A stretch of 64,000 bases of DNA, taken from NCBI GenBank assembly GCA_951640165.1, contig OX621251.1, positions 27,552,893 to 27,616,892 of the forward strand. Reading direction: 5' to 3'. Shown here piece after piece: positions 18,321 to 29,250 of this stretch (its first letter is position 1; every line of letters starts with the position of its first letter). The translations under genes and the position numbers were made by a program. This DNA comes from Pseudoips prasinana (lineage: Eukaryota; Arthropoda; Insecta; Lepidoptera; Nolidae). The notes under the pieces were generated by a model. The model ran no database searches, was not told the origin of the DNA, and was given only the letters and a program-made list of their open reading frames with translations.

Positions 18321-18939
18321 TTACATATAAGCTGCTGAGTAGGTTTAAAAAATGGGTATAGAAGGCATTTGGACATTGTGTGTGATCTAAGTGGTGGTAA
18401 CATCCGGGAGGATTTGAAAACCTACATCGATCTCTGGTCTCTCACAATGTTATGTCTCATAGTATGTATCAAGTGTAATACCACATAAAGACTATTGTGA
18501 AGATAAAATAAAATTTATTTTGATTGGTTGATTGGACATAAGTACACATAAGTTGGGCATAAGTAAGTTTAATAATAATAATTTTTTATTCCAAAATAAT
18601 TAAAACTTCGGAAATTATTGTTATATTAACCCTGCACAGTCACAAAAAAATTGAAATAGACCGTAAGTCAAAGCAATAACACTATTAAAATCGCAGTTTT
18701 ATTTTATTCATAGATACAAATTCCATCATGCAATACAAAATAAAGAAAAAAAACTTTATTCCAAGAAACTAATGTAGTAAATAACAATGCATATACATGT
18801 TAAATTAAAATTCAGTGTATGTACTATGATTACAACATAATATTCTAATTGGGGTGTGCGTTAATTACGTTACATGTTGTATAGTTATCTATATATTATT
18901 TAGCATTGTGTATGAATGGTGCAGTATATAAATAATAAT
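18321..18939. other. No gene; duplicated segment and AT-rich DNA
   Basis: 18326-18400 repeats 16772-16840. The rest is AT-rich and carries no recognisable feature. Confidence 0.4.
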
Positions 18940-19095
18940 AAATAAATATCTTGGAATAACTAACACATTGCCATCTGATCCCAAACTAGGCAAAACCTGT
19001 ACTATAGCAACCAGAAAACTGATAAACATACTAATATACAGATATAGGTACAAAACAAATAATCCTGCTCCTCACAATAACATTCGTCCTGTGTG
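18940..19095 (-). mobile_element. SINE family A fragment
   Basis: It has GATCCCAAACTAGGCAAAAC, TACTATAGCAACCAGA and a TGCTCCTCACAATAACATTC segment from the family A body, with the head lost. Confidence 0.5.
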
Positions 19096-19098
19096 GGA

Positions 19099-19765
19099 AT
19101 CAATTTCAATTTATTTATTGCAAATCATGTGTATACAATATTGTTACTATGGTATTATTTATGTTTCAACATTATACCCTGTAAGGGCACAGCAACATTA
19201 GGTACATATTACAATAATACTTAATATTTATCATTTAATTTTGCACAATACAATCAATAGAATAAATATAAAATTACAGTATTACATAGTTAAATAATAA
19301 AGAGGAAAATAAATACAAAAAAGTTTCATGCATGTCAATAGAATAAATGTTAATTAATTTTACATTCAATATATTAAATGTCATCTGGTACATCAAATAG
19401 TCAGGGAATATAAAGAGAATCCCACGACTATTGGCTTAGTAGTCAGGTAATTCTCATCACATGACTGATAGGATAAATCTAATTATGGATATGCCTAGCT
19501 CTGGAACTTCATGATAGGCTATGAGTATCGAGTTTGGGCTTAAAGTTTACTTTGATCTTACCATTAACCACTTGAGTTCAGGTGGCTGACTGGACAAATC
19601 TCATGAAAGACATCTGAATGGTCAAAAATTCAAAATTCATTTATTCCATAAAATATTACATTTTTGTGGAATCGACAATATTTTTTACCCTACCGTGCAG
19701 TACATGACGTGGCAGCTACTGAGAAACACTGCTAGAAAATTCATTAGGAATCCTTTTTTTAAATA
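19099..19765 (-). mobile_element. LINE 3' ends, fragments
   Basis: At 19099-19300 the minus strand ends in AATTGAAATTGA after a TTTGCAATAAATAA signal-like segment. At 19624-19760 a second block matches the 3' UTR of the LINE nested at 17483 (TTTACCCTACCGTGCAGTAC, GAGAAACACTGC). Confidence 0.45.
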
Positions 19766-20144
19766 TGAATCTATCTGTGTCATTGCCACTTAGTAAAAGG
19801 GTACTTAGTGAGAGTAAGTTATGTGTATCGGGTTTGGGCTTATTGTTTATTTTGATGGGAGCTTACGGTTCTGTTGATGGACATTTGAACTATCCTTCAC
19901 AATACGTAAGGGGTTATACTACATACATATATCGGTATTGGACTTATCGTTTAAACTCTGTCAAAATTTGATCGCAAAATTAATGTGACAGGTCTGTTGA
20001 TGGACATCAGAGTTACGCCTGGAACTTCGTGTATCGACTTTGAGCTTACGGTTTTTTTAAGAGATCGTATGATATTCCTGACATCACAGATAAAAGACAC
20101 CAAAGACTATTTACTGGTACCTCGTGACTATGCTATGGTTTTTA
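19766..20144. repeat. Degenerate direct repeats
   Basis: A word like GTATCGGGTTTGGGCTTA recurs at about 19526, 19825, 19930 and 20032, and TGATGGACAT twice, so an old, strongly decayed repeat is present. The 68-codon ORF at 19765-19971 lies in it and has no recognisable domain. Confidence 0.3.
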
Positions 20145-20320
20145 ATTGCTCATCCCCGTAGGTGATAGCATGATAATATTATGTAGCATATATGTTGACC
20201 CGACCTCTTAGTAATATCCATGCAAAATTTGAAGTAAATCCATGCAGTACTTTTTGAGTTTAGCCCGGACATACATACAGACAAACAGACAAAAATTTAA
20301 AAAAATATATATAATACATT
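20145..20320 (-). mobile_element. Helitron fragment (long variant)
   Basis: CCCCGTAGGTGATAGC, GTTGACCCGACCTCTTAGTA and GTTTAGCCCGGACATACATA match the interior of the Helitron at 47702-48012. Neither terminus is kept. Confidence 0.55.
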
Positions 20321-20327
20321 TTCATAC

Positions 20328-20520
20328 CACCTAGAACTAACTTCATGCTGTTATTTTTACGATGCGCGCCCACGATGCGCGCGCATCGTATAAATTCCCT
20401 CTCATACCACCTAGAACTAACTTCATGCTGTTAAATTTTTTGGTGTCGGTGTGCGCGCGCATCGTAAAAATTCACTCTCATCATTTTTCTCCATCGCGCC
20501 AAAAGAAGTATAACTTCAAA
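20328..20520. repeat. GCGCGATGGAG repeat with partial tandem copy
   Basis: ATACCACCTAGAACTAACTT occurs twice (20330 and 20404); the second copy runs on through TTTTTTGGTGTCGG, GCGCGCGCATCG and CCATCGCGCCAAAAG to about 20520. The whole is the reverse complement of 15733-15853. CG-alternating words (GCGCGCGC) are rare elsewhere here. Confidence 0.65.
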
Positions 20521-20847
20521 AATAAAAAATAGTGACGGCCGCTTTGCAGGAATGATATACTTACCTATTAATAAAAGATTACATGAACGATAAACAATAT
20601 CAACTAATAGATATATTAAGTCTTCTAACATAAGTAAGGTCGGCCACATGAGTTAATTGTTATGGACTAATTCGGCCCTAAAAACTTTGCATTATAGATA
20701 TACGGCAAAAACTTACTGGCTACTTACGGTACTTGTAGCTCATAGTTGGAACTAGTGGTGTATATTTTGAGTGGGACACATTGTCTAAATATGACTGTCT
20801 TAGTTTTCGATATCATAACATATATAATGCATGAGATATATATTCAA

Positions 20848-21003
20848 CTAGCTGTGTCACGCGGTTTTACCCGCGTTAAACTTTATAAATTATAGCCTAT
20901 GTGTTAATCCGGGGTGTCAGCTAACCCCATCCATACAAAATTTTATTAAAATCGCTCTAGCCACTTTCACACTCACAAACTTTCGCCTTTATAATATTAG
21001 TGT
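20848..21003 (-). mobile_element. Short non-autonomous Helitron
   Basis: The minus-strand 3' end has CGCGGGTAAAACCGCG and CACAGCTAG|T (20848). The 5' end is ACACTAATATTATAAAGGC near 21003. It is similar to the copy at 18136. Confidence 0.7.
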
Positions 21004-21005
21004 AA

Positions 21006-21245
21006 TAGCTGTACCCGCGATACGTCCGCGTGTCAATTAGTTTTCTAAAAATCTAAAATAAACATAGCCTAAGTTACTCCTCATTACATCAGCTACCTGC
21101 CAATAAAGATCTCGTCAAAATCGGTCCAGCCATCTCACTGATTAGCCGGAACAAAAAGACTGTCTGTCTTTTTGTTTGACAGACAAAAATTGTAAAAAAT
21201 GTTATTTTGGTGTATGTACCGTAAATATATTCATATACATGTAGT
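21006..21245 (-). repeat. Related CCCGCG-type repeat
   Basis: AGCTGTACCCGCGATACGTC, then CAGCTACCTGCCAATAAAG and AAAATCGGTCCAGCCATC. This is a variant I know from moths as a separate family next to the CCCGCGG Helitrons. The ends are unclear. Confidence 0.45.
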
Positions 21246-21475
21246 AAAAAACTTTCATTTCAATATTACAAACAGACACTCTAATTCAATTTATATGTAA
21301 TAGATAGACTACAAAAACGGCCAAGGTTTAGCCTCCGATCGCTTCTAATGTCAAGTGAAGTAGTAAAAGACTCCTATAGGATACTAACAGAAAATCGCAG
21401 TGCCGAATAGGCAAAGCAAATATAAAAAAATATTAAATGCCTAATTTTTACAGTAGCTGGCAATATAACTATAAT

Positions 21476-21717
21476 AGGTGTGCCCCGCGGTTATAACCGC
21501 GTAGGGGTAGGTAACATTCATGCAAAATTTGAAATAAATCCATGCATTACTTTTTGAGTTTAGCCCGGACATACAGACAAACATACAAAAATTCTAAAAA
21601 CTATATATTTGGCTTCGATATCAAGTGTAGATCACGCCACAAGTATCCTTTTAAAAAAAAATCCACGTACAGTTTTGACTTTTCTACGATTTTATTATAT
21701 GTATATTAGATTAATAT
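21476..21717 (-). mobile_element. Non-autonomous Helitron, long variant, decayed end
   Basis: GTGCCCCGCGGTTATAACCG at the left, GTTTAGCCCGGACATACAG inside and CTACGATTTTATTATATGTA at the right match 47702-48012. The terminal CTAG is mutated. Confidence 0.6.
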
Positions 21718-21719
21718 TT

Positions 21720-21900
21720 TTAAATTAAAAAAAATATAAAATAAGGTTTTTATTCACGTAGACTTTAAAAAAGCGCTTGTAAATAGTCAGTACATATTTG
21801 TAGTAATATAGTTGTATACATTATTATTTCTAGTAACATAGATATTCAGGTACACATTGTATTGATTGAATGAAACATTTATAAAATTTATGTCAGATAT
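21720..21900 (-). mobile_element. LINE 3' UTR copy
   Basis: GGTTTTTATTCACGTAGACT then AAAGCGCTTGTAAATAGTCA, as at 11866 and 63180. On the minus strand it ends in AATAAAAACC and A/T sequence. Confidence 0.55.
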
Positions 21901-22194
21901 TTCCGTTGTCGATGATACTTAAGATAAATATGTACATACGTCTAAAATTGTATGAAGATAAAGAAATCGTAGATGTCGATAAGATGCCATTGTTTTAAGG
22001 AACAATATGATTATTTAATTATCTACACAAGCGACACGGAAGTAAGATTAAAAGATTATGTTAAAATTAATTAATGGATAGCATTGTATGAATGAGTAAT
22101 AATTATTACGGAATTCTGCTGCCACATATCAACTCCTTCCATTCGCATACAATGTCCCGCACTTCGAATCGTCATTGGCTATGGGGACCGTACT

Positions 22195-22440
22195 GTTTAA
22201 TTAAAGGTTTTCATTCTAGTAGACTTTAAAAAAGCACTTGTAAATAGTCAGAACATGTTTGTAGTAATATAATTAAGTATACATAATGATTTCTAGTTAC
22301 ATATATATTTAGGTACACGGATTGTTAAAATATTTATTTTATAATAGTAATGATATATAGCTAGCTTGAATTAAGTTATTGTCAAAGAGATTATATTTAA
22401 GTTTAACTATCGTAATTTATAGTTTAAGATATATTTTGCT
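22195..22440 (-). mobile_element. LINE 3' UTR copy
   Basis: The same 3' UTR block as at 21720, only about 300 bases downstream in the same orientation (AAAGCACTTGTAAATAGTCA). Confidence 0.5.
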
Positions 22441-22453
22441 ACATATTGTCTGA

Positions 22454-22726
22454 ATGGTTCGGTCTATATTAAGGTACGAATTAAATATTATTATTATGGC
22501 GGACCTTGTATTTATAACGATGGTCGCGCTTCAATGCTACCACCGGATCCAATACGCCCCAACTGAGAAGACCCAGCGAACCAGTGTTGGGTTTGCACCT
22601 CTTGCCCTGCGAAGAGTCGTGGGTTCTCTAAGTGTCGTTTACCGCCTTTATCACGGACTGTGTTCTAAGGAATTGTTCGAACTATATATTTCCTGCAGCC
22701 ACGTTCCCCCACATATCTCTCTCTAA
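22454..22726 (+). pseudogene. jockey-like LINE fragments, chimeric
   Basis: 22585-22700 on the plus strand encodes LRRVVGSLSVVYRLYHG and KELFEL, the conserved end of a jockey-like RT ORF. The part before it (22440-22580) is the block shared with 575-740 and is likelier to be read on the minus strand. The ORF is therefore a chance fusion of two fragments. Confidence 0.5.
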
Positions 22727-22963
22727 AAGTGTAAATTTCATCCAAATCACCTGGATAAATGTTAGTCTACCACCGTGCGTTTAACAACTAAACTTCTTAC
22801 CACGCACTACCGAGGAACAGTGAGAGAAGAACAGAGCGCCCATATCACCTATGAAGTTGAGTCTAATAGTTTGACCATCTGGGCAAAAATTACCTAAATG
22901 CAAAAATACAGAGTAGTATGCAAAGTCAAAGTAATTTATTTGGTTAAACATAGGTGTATGGTA

Positions 22964-23096
22964 CAGACGCCAGTACATCCAGCTACCACAATCTGTCAAA
23001 TTTATTGTATAGATTTTCAATTATATCATATAAGCATAAGGTTCACTTCCAATTGGAGAAATTTGACAGATTGGTGTAGCTAGATGTGCTGACGTC
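22964..23096. mobile_element. TA-flanked MITE (CAGACGCC family), copy 4
   Basis: TA then CAGACGCCAGTACATCC at the left; the right end reads GATGTGCTGACGTC, slightly decayed. Confidence 0.7.
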
Positions 23097-23179
23097 AAAT
23101 TGTGCTTTATCACTATGTTTTGCCTTACAAGGCAAATTAGCTTGCTCTTTAATAAATAAGAAGATCGGAAATTTATTAT

Positions 23180-23345
23180 TTTACGTTTTTGTCATCTAAA
23201 AACTCGTTGATAGTGTAGAAAGCTTTTTCAATTAAGAATTTCTTAAGTTGCGATTCAAAATGGTTTATGTTACTAATGTTTTTTTAAGCTTTTGGTGATT
23301 TATTGAAAATTTTTGGACCCATGCCGAGACAACTCTTTGAAAAAA
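23180..23345 (-). pseudogene. LINE RT C-terminus fragment
   Basis: The minus strand encodes GMGPKIFNKSPKA and, after a frame break, FESQLKKFLIEKAFYTINEF. The same segment ends LINE-1 (KELKQFLVNKNYYSVTEFL) and LINE-3 (LSNFLIHKAYYTITEYL), so it is a third member of that group. Confidence 0.65.
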
Positions 23346-23511
23346 TATGCAACAGCTATTATTACCGATCTTCCGAAATGCAACCGTAACCGATACTACA
23401 TCCGGATATTGCGTTGTTTCTGGTGAGCACTATAATTACGCAAGTACGTACTTTTTTTGCCAAACATTTGAGAATATGGAGAAGCATAGCAAAAAAATTT
23501 TTTTGAAAGAA

Positions 23512-23607
23512 TTTGGCTCACCGTCAAATTTGGTAGTTCCGAATCGTTATAAGACAGCGCGCTGTCTTATAACGATTCGGAACTACCAAATTTGACGGTG
23601 AGCCAAA
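23512..23607. repeat. Perfect 96-bp palindrome with no spacer
   Basis: Positions 23512-23559 and 23560-23607 are exact reverse complements, 48 bp each, with the symmetry point in AGCGCGCT. Nothing outside the arms is symmetrical. Confidence 0.95.
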
Positions 23608-23639
23608 GCAGCGGTAAACATAACAATATATTTAAATAT

Positions 23640-24052
23640 CACGTGTTCGCAACAATGTAGACGCCACCAAAACGAAAAAAGATCTCTTTTTGTCGACATT
23701 TTAATAATGAAATTTATTCAGCACTTGTGTATTTACATACACTTGTACTAGTCAAGCTCAATGCACTACATAAACATAGTTTAATACAGTACTTAAAGCA
23801 ACAAAATATTTTGAATTATCCGTCCGTGCGGTCTGTTTCGTCATATATATTTTTATTAATTATTAATCCTTGAATAAACAAGTTACTAAGCTATTATTGT
23901 TACATTTAGCAAAAGAATATTAAAATTAAATAACTGAAAACAACGAGTAGTTGGCTAGCGCAAAAGGCTCTCAACCAGTATCTTAATTTAAGCGACTAAT
24001 ACCGGAGGGGGACCTTGATGGATGGGGTTCGGGCCACAGCTCAGGCGGCCGC
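23640..24052 (-). mobile_element. LINE 3' region, family with CAGCACTT end
   Basis: On the minus strand the block runs from GCTCAGGCGGCCGCTG-like sequence (24030-24052) through AGAGCCTTTTGCGC to TACACTTGTAC..AGTGCTGAATAAATT at about 23700. The same order exists at 47520-48190 on the plus strand and at 40475-40700 on the minus strand. Confidence 0.5.
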
Positions 24053-24463
24053 TGAATAATATTTTTTTAACGTTGATCTTAATTAAATTTTCATTCTGAA
24101 CAATCCATCAGGATGCCGAACAAACTAATTAGCTAAAACACTGTATATATCTAAACAAAGACTGTTCGTTTATTTAATTTATAATTAGGCTTAACATTGC
24201 TAGAAAATTATATGCTTAAGAAGCTTATAATTGCTTGAGAAGCATCAATATGATAAGATCCTTCATCTTTCACATGCATGATGTAACTTCGCCGATGGAC
24301 GGCATATACTTATATCCTCTATATGAGTGACAGCAAGGGAAATCGTAAATTTGTTCTGCTGGTGTTTACTGTCCATAGCTTACCGGTAAAGCAACTACCC
24401 CGGATTGGTAGAAGATGCAGGTTCAATCTCCGACGTAAGATTAAATTTTATATTACAATTATA
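24053..24463. other. No gene; tRNA-like fragment near 24372-24445
   Basis: CCCCGGATTGGTAGAAGATG and CAGGTTCAATCTCCG resemble the tRNA-like head of the family G SINE at 63727. It is not a functional tRNA: no acceptor stem forms. Confidence 0.4.
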
Positions 24464-24625
24464 ATTTTGACTGGCCTGTCGGTCTAAGGGTTTCGATCTA
24501 TAATATAAATGTATTTAGAATTATACAAGTGTAAATGTGATTAGTTGTCTGGTTCTTATAGTAGAGGGTCTGCTTAGTTTGGGTTCAGATGGCAGTGTAA
24601 TAGTTGTCCCAAGATATTTATATTT
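24464..24625 (+). mobile_element. SINE family A fragment
   Basis: ACTGGCCTGTCGGTCTAAG at the left is the head start; the B-box part is deleted; the tail has AGTTGTCTGG, GTCTGCTTAGTTTGGG and ATAGTTGTCCCAAGATATTT. Confidence 0.55.
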
Positions 24626-25454
24626 ACTTATGATTTTTCTGTTTATAGTTTTGATTTAAGCTTTGGATTGCTAAAATTCTATAAAGATATTCAAAATTGT
24701 GTACTATAGGATGTCTTTTATTGATCGATAAAGATTATTTAGCTTTATTATTACGGGAAAAATAGGATGAAATCAGACACCATAACAAAACCTTCACAAA
24801 TGTATTTTCTTTGTGTGCAGAACATGACGATTACAGTAATTGGCCTAAGAGGCTTTCACTGCTTCCCTGAAACACAATAAGTAACCAGTGACAAAGGGCA
24901 TCTCCTTTCGGTTTCGAGCCTCCACTCAGTGCTCAGGGCGATTACCTCTACGCGACACGAGCAGTGCCGCTCGTCCTACTGATGATCGGTGGGAGTATTA
25001 CCTACATCGATACGAATTCCGTGAGATATAATACTATACTATTATCTCTAGAGGAGCAAAACTATTCGTGTGGTTTTAGAAGATTGCCCGTCTGGAGGAC
25101 GTTATTAAGTAATTGTATGACCTTTACGTAAAATCTGCTTATCTTAACCTTGTTTTTTTTAATTGATTAGATAGGTAAAGAGGTACTTAAAGTTAGATCA
25201 AGGGAAATAATGAAATGAAATAATGAACCTCGGCTAGCGTATCAGCTAGGCTATACCTACATGAAGTATCGTCGTCTGCATTTTGGGTACCTACCCTAAA
25301 TATGATGTCTTTATCTTTTTTTGTACTTTTATTTATTTCCTTACGTTTTTGTAATATTAAATACATAAGCAGTTCAACATTGGATTACATAAACATTGAA
25401 TAATATAACAAAATAAATAAATAATTTACATTATATAGATAAACGTTAGAGATC
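24626..25454. other. No recognised feature
   Basis: No supported gene. A GC-richer patch at about 24850-24990 (GGCTTTCACTGCTTCC..GATCGGTGGG) shares GGCTTTCACTGCTTC with 40915-40930 but is not otherwise identifiable. Confidence 0.35.
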
Positions 25455-25660
25455 ATCATCATGTCAGCCAAAGTACGTCCACTGCTGGACAAAAGCCTCT
25501 CCTGAGAATTGTTCGGAGAGGCTTTTGTCCAAGGGAGATATGCCATAACCGCCACGCTTGGCGATCGCAGTTTGATGGTCATAGTTCACAGAAAAACCCG
25601 TTCTCTGGTAGGTATTCCCTCGGACGATTTCTACGCCCGTTTCTATTCTATGCCGTCTTT
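25455..25660 (-). pseudogene. RTE-like retrotransposon 3' debris with foldback
   Basis: On the minus strand GACATGATGATGATC is the RTE-style tail and GCCGAAAGACGTCC-like sequence is at 25465-25480. Right next to it TGGACAAAAGCCTCTCC (25486-25502) is repeated inverted at 25515-25531, so the tail was copied back on itself. Confidence 0.5.
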
Positions 25661-25854
25661 GCGTGGATTAATTATATCTCCTTGGATAATCGATAGTCTT
25701 ATGTCAGCTTTTGACTAATGTGTTAATATTCATATCTAGTGTGAAAGGCGTTACGCCCCATTACAATGTACTTCAGGAAATTAAACCATGCACACAGCCC
25801 CATCTTCACTCTCATTATTGTTGCAGAAAATAATAATAAACTGGAAAATAACAT

Positions 25855-26090
25855 TATTTACACACGGCCATCTGATCCCAAACTAAGCAGAGCTTGTACT
25901 ATGGCAACCAGATAACTGATATACTACATATACTACTTTTCTTTTGTAAATACATACTTATATAGATAATTACACCTAGACACAGGACAAACAGTCGTTC
26001 ATGCACACAAATATCTGTCCTGGGTGGGCCTGGTGGTTCGACCCACGACTTTCGGCGTGAAAAGCAAGTATTTGCCAACCACGTAATTTT
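25855..26090 (-). mobile_element. tRNA-derived SINE (family C), copy 1
   Basis: It carries CACACGGCCATCTGATCCCA, AAGCAGAGCTTGTACTATGG, a TACTTTTCTTTTGTAAATAC block, CACACAAATATCTGTCCTGG and, on the minus strand, the tRNA-like head with GGTTGGCAAATACTTGC. Other copies: 42945, 43684 (+), 51520, 55055, 60525 (+). Confidence 0.6.
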
Positions 26091-26112
26091 TTTATAAACT
26101 ACGTTTATAATA

Positions 26113-26362
26113 ATATAATAATATCTGGGGACAGTGTCACACAGATCATACTAGCCCCGAACTAAGCAAAGCTTGTATTATGGGTGCCAGGCGACGATAT
26201 ACATACTTATATAGATAGATAAATACATATATACATAGAAAACATCCATGACTCAGAAATAAATATTCGTGCTCATCACACAAATATTTGCACTTACCGG
26301 GATTCGAACCCAGGACCACCAGCTTCGTAGGCAGGAGCACTACCAACTAGGCTATGGTGACC
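26113..26362 (-). mobile_element. tRNA-derived SINE (family B), copy 2
   Basis: About 95% the same as 13428-13672, including the GGTTCGAATCCCGG B box on the minus strand and the GGACAGTGTCACACAGATCA end. The two copies must be fairly young. Confidence 0.65.
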
Positions 26363-26394
26363 GCGATAAAATAAAATAAAAAAGGATTGTTATA

Positions 26395-26580
26395 GTGTCA
26401 CTTTTAAAAGCACTACTTGAGACTGCAAGTGTGGCGCAGTGGTTAAAGTCGTCGTCTCCTTACTAACGCGACGCATCGTGGTTTGAGATCGATTCCGCGC
26501 AGGACAGCTATCTCAGTCCCCCGTTCCCATATTTATTTGTTCAACGTATGGATGGGCTTTATATCTGTTACAGACAATAT
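26395..26580 (+). mobile_element. tRNA-like SINE head
   Basis: GTGTGGCGCAGTGGTTAAAG (A-box-like) and GGTTTGAGATCGATTCC (B-box-like) are spaced as in a tRNA, followed by unrelated sequence. I take it as a SINE head, not a tRNA gene. Confidence 0.45.
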
Positions 26581-26692
26581 GTAGTAGAAATATAGCTAAA
26601 ACTTCAAATTTCGACATTAATTATTAATGATCTCTATGACTATAACTTAATATAAGCTAGCTAAATAACATTACTATTATAAAATAAATTTG

Positions 26693-26830
26693 ATTCTAAA
26701 TGTTTTAATACAATCTGTGTACCTACCTAAATATCAATATGTACCTAGAAATAATTATTACTACAAACATGTTCTGACTATTTACAAGCGCTTTTTTGAA
26801 GTCTGTGTCGTCGTGAATAAAAGTTTTTAA
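26693..26830 (+). mobile_element. LINE 3' UTR copy
   Basis: ACATGTTCTGACTATTTACA, AGCGCTTTTTTGAAGTC and GTGAATAAAAG in that order: the plus-strand version of the block at 63180. AATAAA lies at about 26816. Confidence 0.55.
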
Positions 26831-26889
26831 GACCCCACCAAAACCCCCACTGGTTTTAAAGAAAGCCGAAAGATATGGGTCACTCTCAA

Positions 26890-27147
26890 TCGAATACGAA
26901 CAGGGGTGGGTCGATGCAACCACAACCTTCAAAAGTGGGGTTTGAAGCCATCAGCAGCCGGTGACTGTGGAGCACCAGACCAGACCATTGCACACATCGT
27001 CGAAGAGTGCCCCATAAGACATTTCTCAGGGGGACTTGAGGGTCTGCTTGCGCTTACAACCGAGGCAAGGGACTGGATACTGAATCTAGATATAAAATTG
27101 TAATTTTAGATATAAAATTGTAATTTTAGATATAAAAATTGTAACTT
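26890..27147 (+). pseudogene. LINE ORF C-terminus with 20-bp tail repeats
   Basis: The plus frame 26906-27103 encodes KWGLKPSAAGDCGAP, TIAHIVEECPIRHF and ARDWILNLDIKL, a cysteine/histidine end domain (C-x-C..H-x3-C) known from many insect LINE ORF2 proteins. After the stop the segment TAGATATAAAATTGTAATTT is repeated about three times with period 20 (27087-27147); each unit carries a copy of the stop codon region. Confidence 0.6.
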
Positions 27148-27685
27148 ATAATAATGGGAAAATAGCCATACGAAAAGAAGAAAGTTTTTTTAATTTTATT
27201 TATTTAAATTGTGTGCTTGTAGAGTCACCTGCGATGCATTTATATCCCCTAGTGCGGACGTTGCCTTTTGTAACAAAATATAAATCATAGACATGCATAG
27301 ACTATATTGAGTACGTATGTACTTCATATACTTAATATTAACATTTTATTCCATTTAGGAATTGGTACGATGCTTATTTTATTTTAGAACAAACGACATT
27401 GCTAGTCTAACGTCTGTAGGCATTATGGTTCTAGAAGCTCTGCTGTAAGTCACGTGACTTAGATCTATTATCTATATTGTGACCTGACCCCTTTGTAGCG
27501 TAAACATTTAATAGAAATGAACTATAGCGTTCTTTCGCTCCATGAACCGCTCGACTGAAGACGCACCTCCACTTACACAATACACGTAATATTAATAAAC
27601 AGGTAATAATTATATTAATGTTGTTATCCTGCGTGTGAGTAAGGGCTCTCATAGCTAAACTAGGCTTGCGGTCAGTTAATAGATA
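27148..27685. other. No recognised feature
   Basis: AT-rich; an 87-codon minus ORF here has no recognisable domain. Confidence 0.35.
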
Positions 27686-27765
27686 GGTTCCCACTGGGCG
27701 GCTTGAACAACTCTGACACTAGGGTAACTACTTCCCATACGATAAGTAAGTAAGTAAGCGATTTT
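27686..27765 (+). mobile_element. 5S-rRNA-derived SINE, 3' end with AAGT tail
   Basis: CACTGGGCGGCTTGAACAAC, TCTGACACTAGGGTAAC and CCCATACGATAAGTAAGTAA: the 3' end of the SINE at 38310-38562, with a tail of three or four AAGT units. Confidence 0.6.
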
Positions 27766-27809
27766 AAGTAGGCGTATCTGATGATGGGCAAAGCGTGTGT
27801 GTGAAACTA

Positions 27810-28030
27810 AGTCGTTCTATTTTTCTTTTAAGAAATCAACACCCCTCTATGGAGATAATCTTCATGTGTCGCAGGATACTTACAAACATTTAATTGGAAG
27901 ATACAAAACACATCCAGAGTCAGAAAAACTACTTAAGGGTCACACAAATAGTTGTCCTGCGGGACACAAGGTAGCGAGGCGATTGTCTAGTGCAGTGCTT
28001 GTTTGCAGACTTGGTAACTTAAAACAATTG
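27810..28030 (+). mobile_element. SINE family D fragment
   Basis: GTGTCGCAGGATACTT, ACATCCAGAGTCAGAA and CACACAAATAGTTGTCCTGC match the body at 34263-34500. The tRNA-like head near 27960-28010 is decayed. Confidence 0.4.
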
Positions 28031-28099
28031 CATCAGCTAAATAAAGGTGAGGGTAGATTAATTTATTTTCCTGACTACCGCTACCTACGGAAGTAAGGA

Positions 28100-29250
28100 C
28101 CTGGCAACTTAATTTGAAATTAAAACTACTGGACATGTTATTTAAGTATCTTAATATTTTTTGTCAAATTTATTCTATTATACAAATCTACTACACTGCG
28201 GCAAATAAGATGCAAATAAGAAATGCACACAAACGTTCATCATTCTAAATATAACATTCGATATTAAATACACTCACTGCGATACTTTTTATCGCAAACT
28301 AAGCACAATGCACCAAAACATCAGTACTGCAATACAAAAACTCTATTGCCACTTACCACAAGCCAAAATGAGAAAGTCCAAGACGATCTTCCATATCAAT
28401 CTATCAACTGCCATCGTAACACTACAAAAACATAATCACGTCAGTAATACTCTTCACAACCCTGCTCACACAACAGAGCTCGATAAACACCAGTACACAA
28501 CTGATATTACTGCTGATAGGCTGATATAAGAACTATTGTGGGTATGTATGTATATACTTTTCTTTGGTGTAGGCGGCATTACTCACATAATCAAACATTG
28601 CAAAAGTTCCGCAAAAGGTCCTTGCTCCGTTCTTTTTCATCATATTATAACGTTATAAGAATAATGTAAGACGTCTGTTTGCTCTAAAATTAAAATTTAA
28701 TCATACCTGTAATTAAAGTTTTAGGTGAATTTGTTTTGTTTGCTAAAAATTTGCACATAACGCCATCTGTTCGTGCAGCTTGGAACGAAGTAAGACACTA
28801 GAGTTTGTACAGTCTACGTAGATGTTAAGTATGATAATAGATGACGCTACTATACGTTTTCTGATAAACTTCTTGAATCTCTGTCTGTATGCACAAATGT
28901 CGAAATATAGTAATAGTAATTGTTCGTAGATGAACTCATTTAAATTAGAAGATCAAAAACTACAAACCGCATAGTTGCGTCTTTTGGTTCCGATATTATT
29001 AGAGTTATAGGATAGATCCATATGTTGACGAATATGTTGTTGCATGAAAAGTTATCGTACGGTTAGTACTTTGCACGTGTTGATTATATATACTTTGAAT
29101 TGTAAACTATTAAATTGAACAATATTTGTCGATCTGCTCGTTTCTCTTTCTACTGAACAAAAGAATGATATTATCATAGCTGAATTTCGAGCAGGAGTAC
29201 TATAAATTTCACTATTATTATTACTCAGGATACAAGGAAATGATTTAAAG
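28100..29250. other. Unique, no recognised feature
   Basis: Neither repeats of this window nor exon-like blocks were seen. It may be intergenic sequence beyond the 3' end of the phosphatase gene. Confidence 0.4.
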
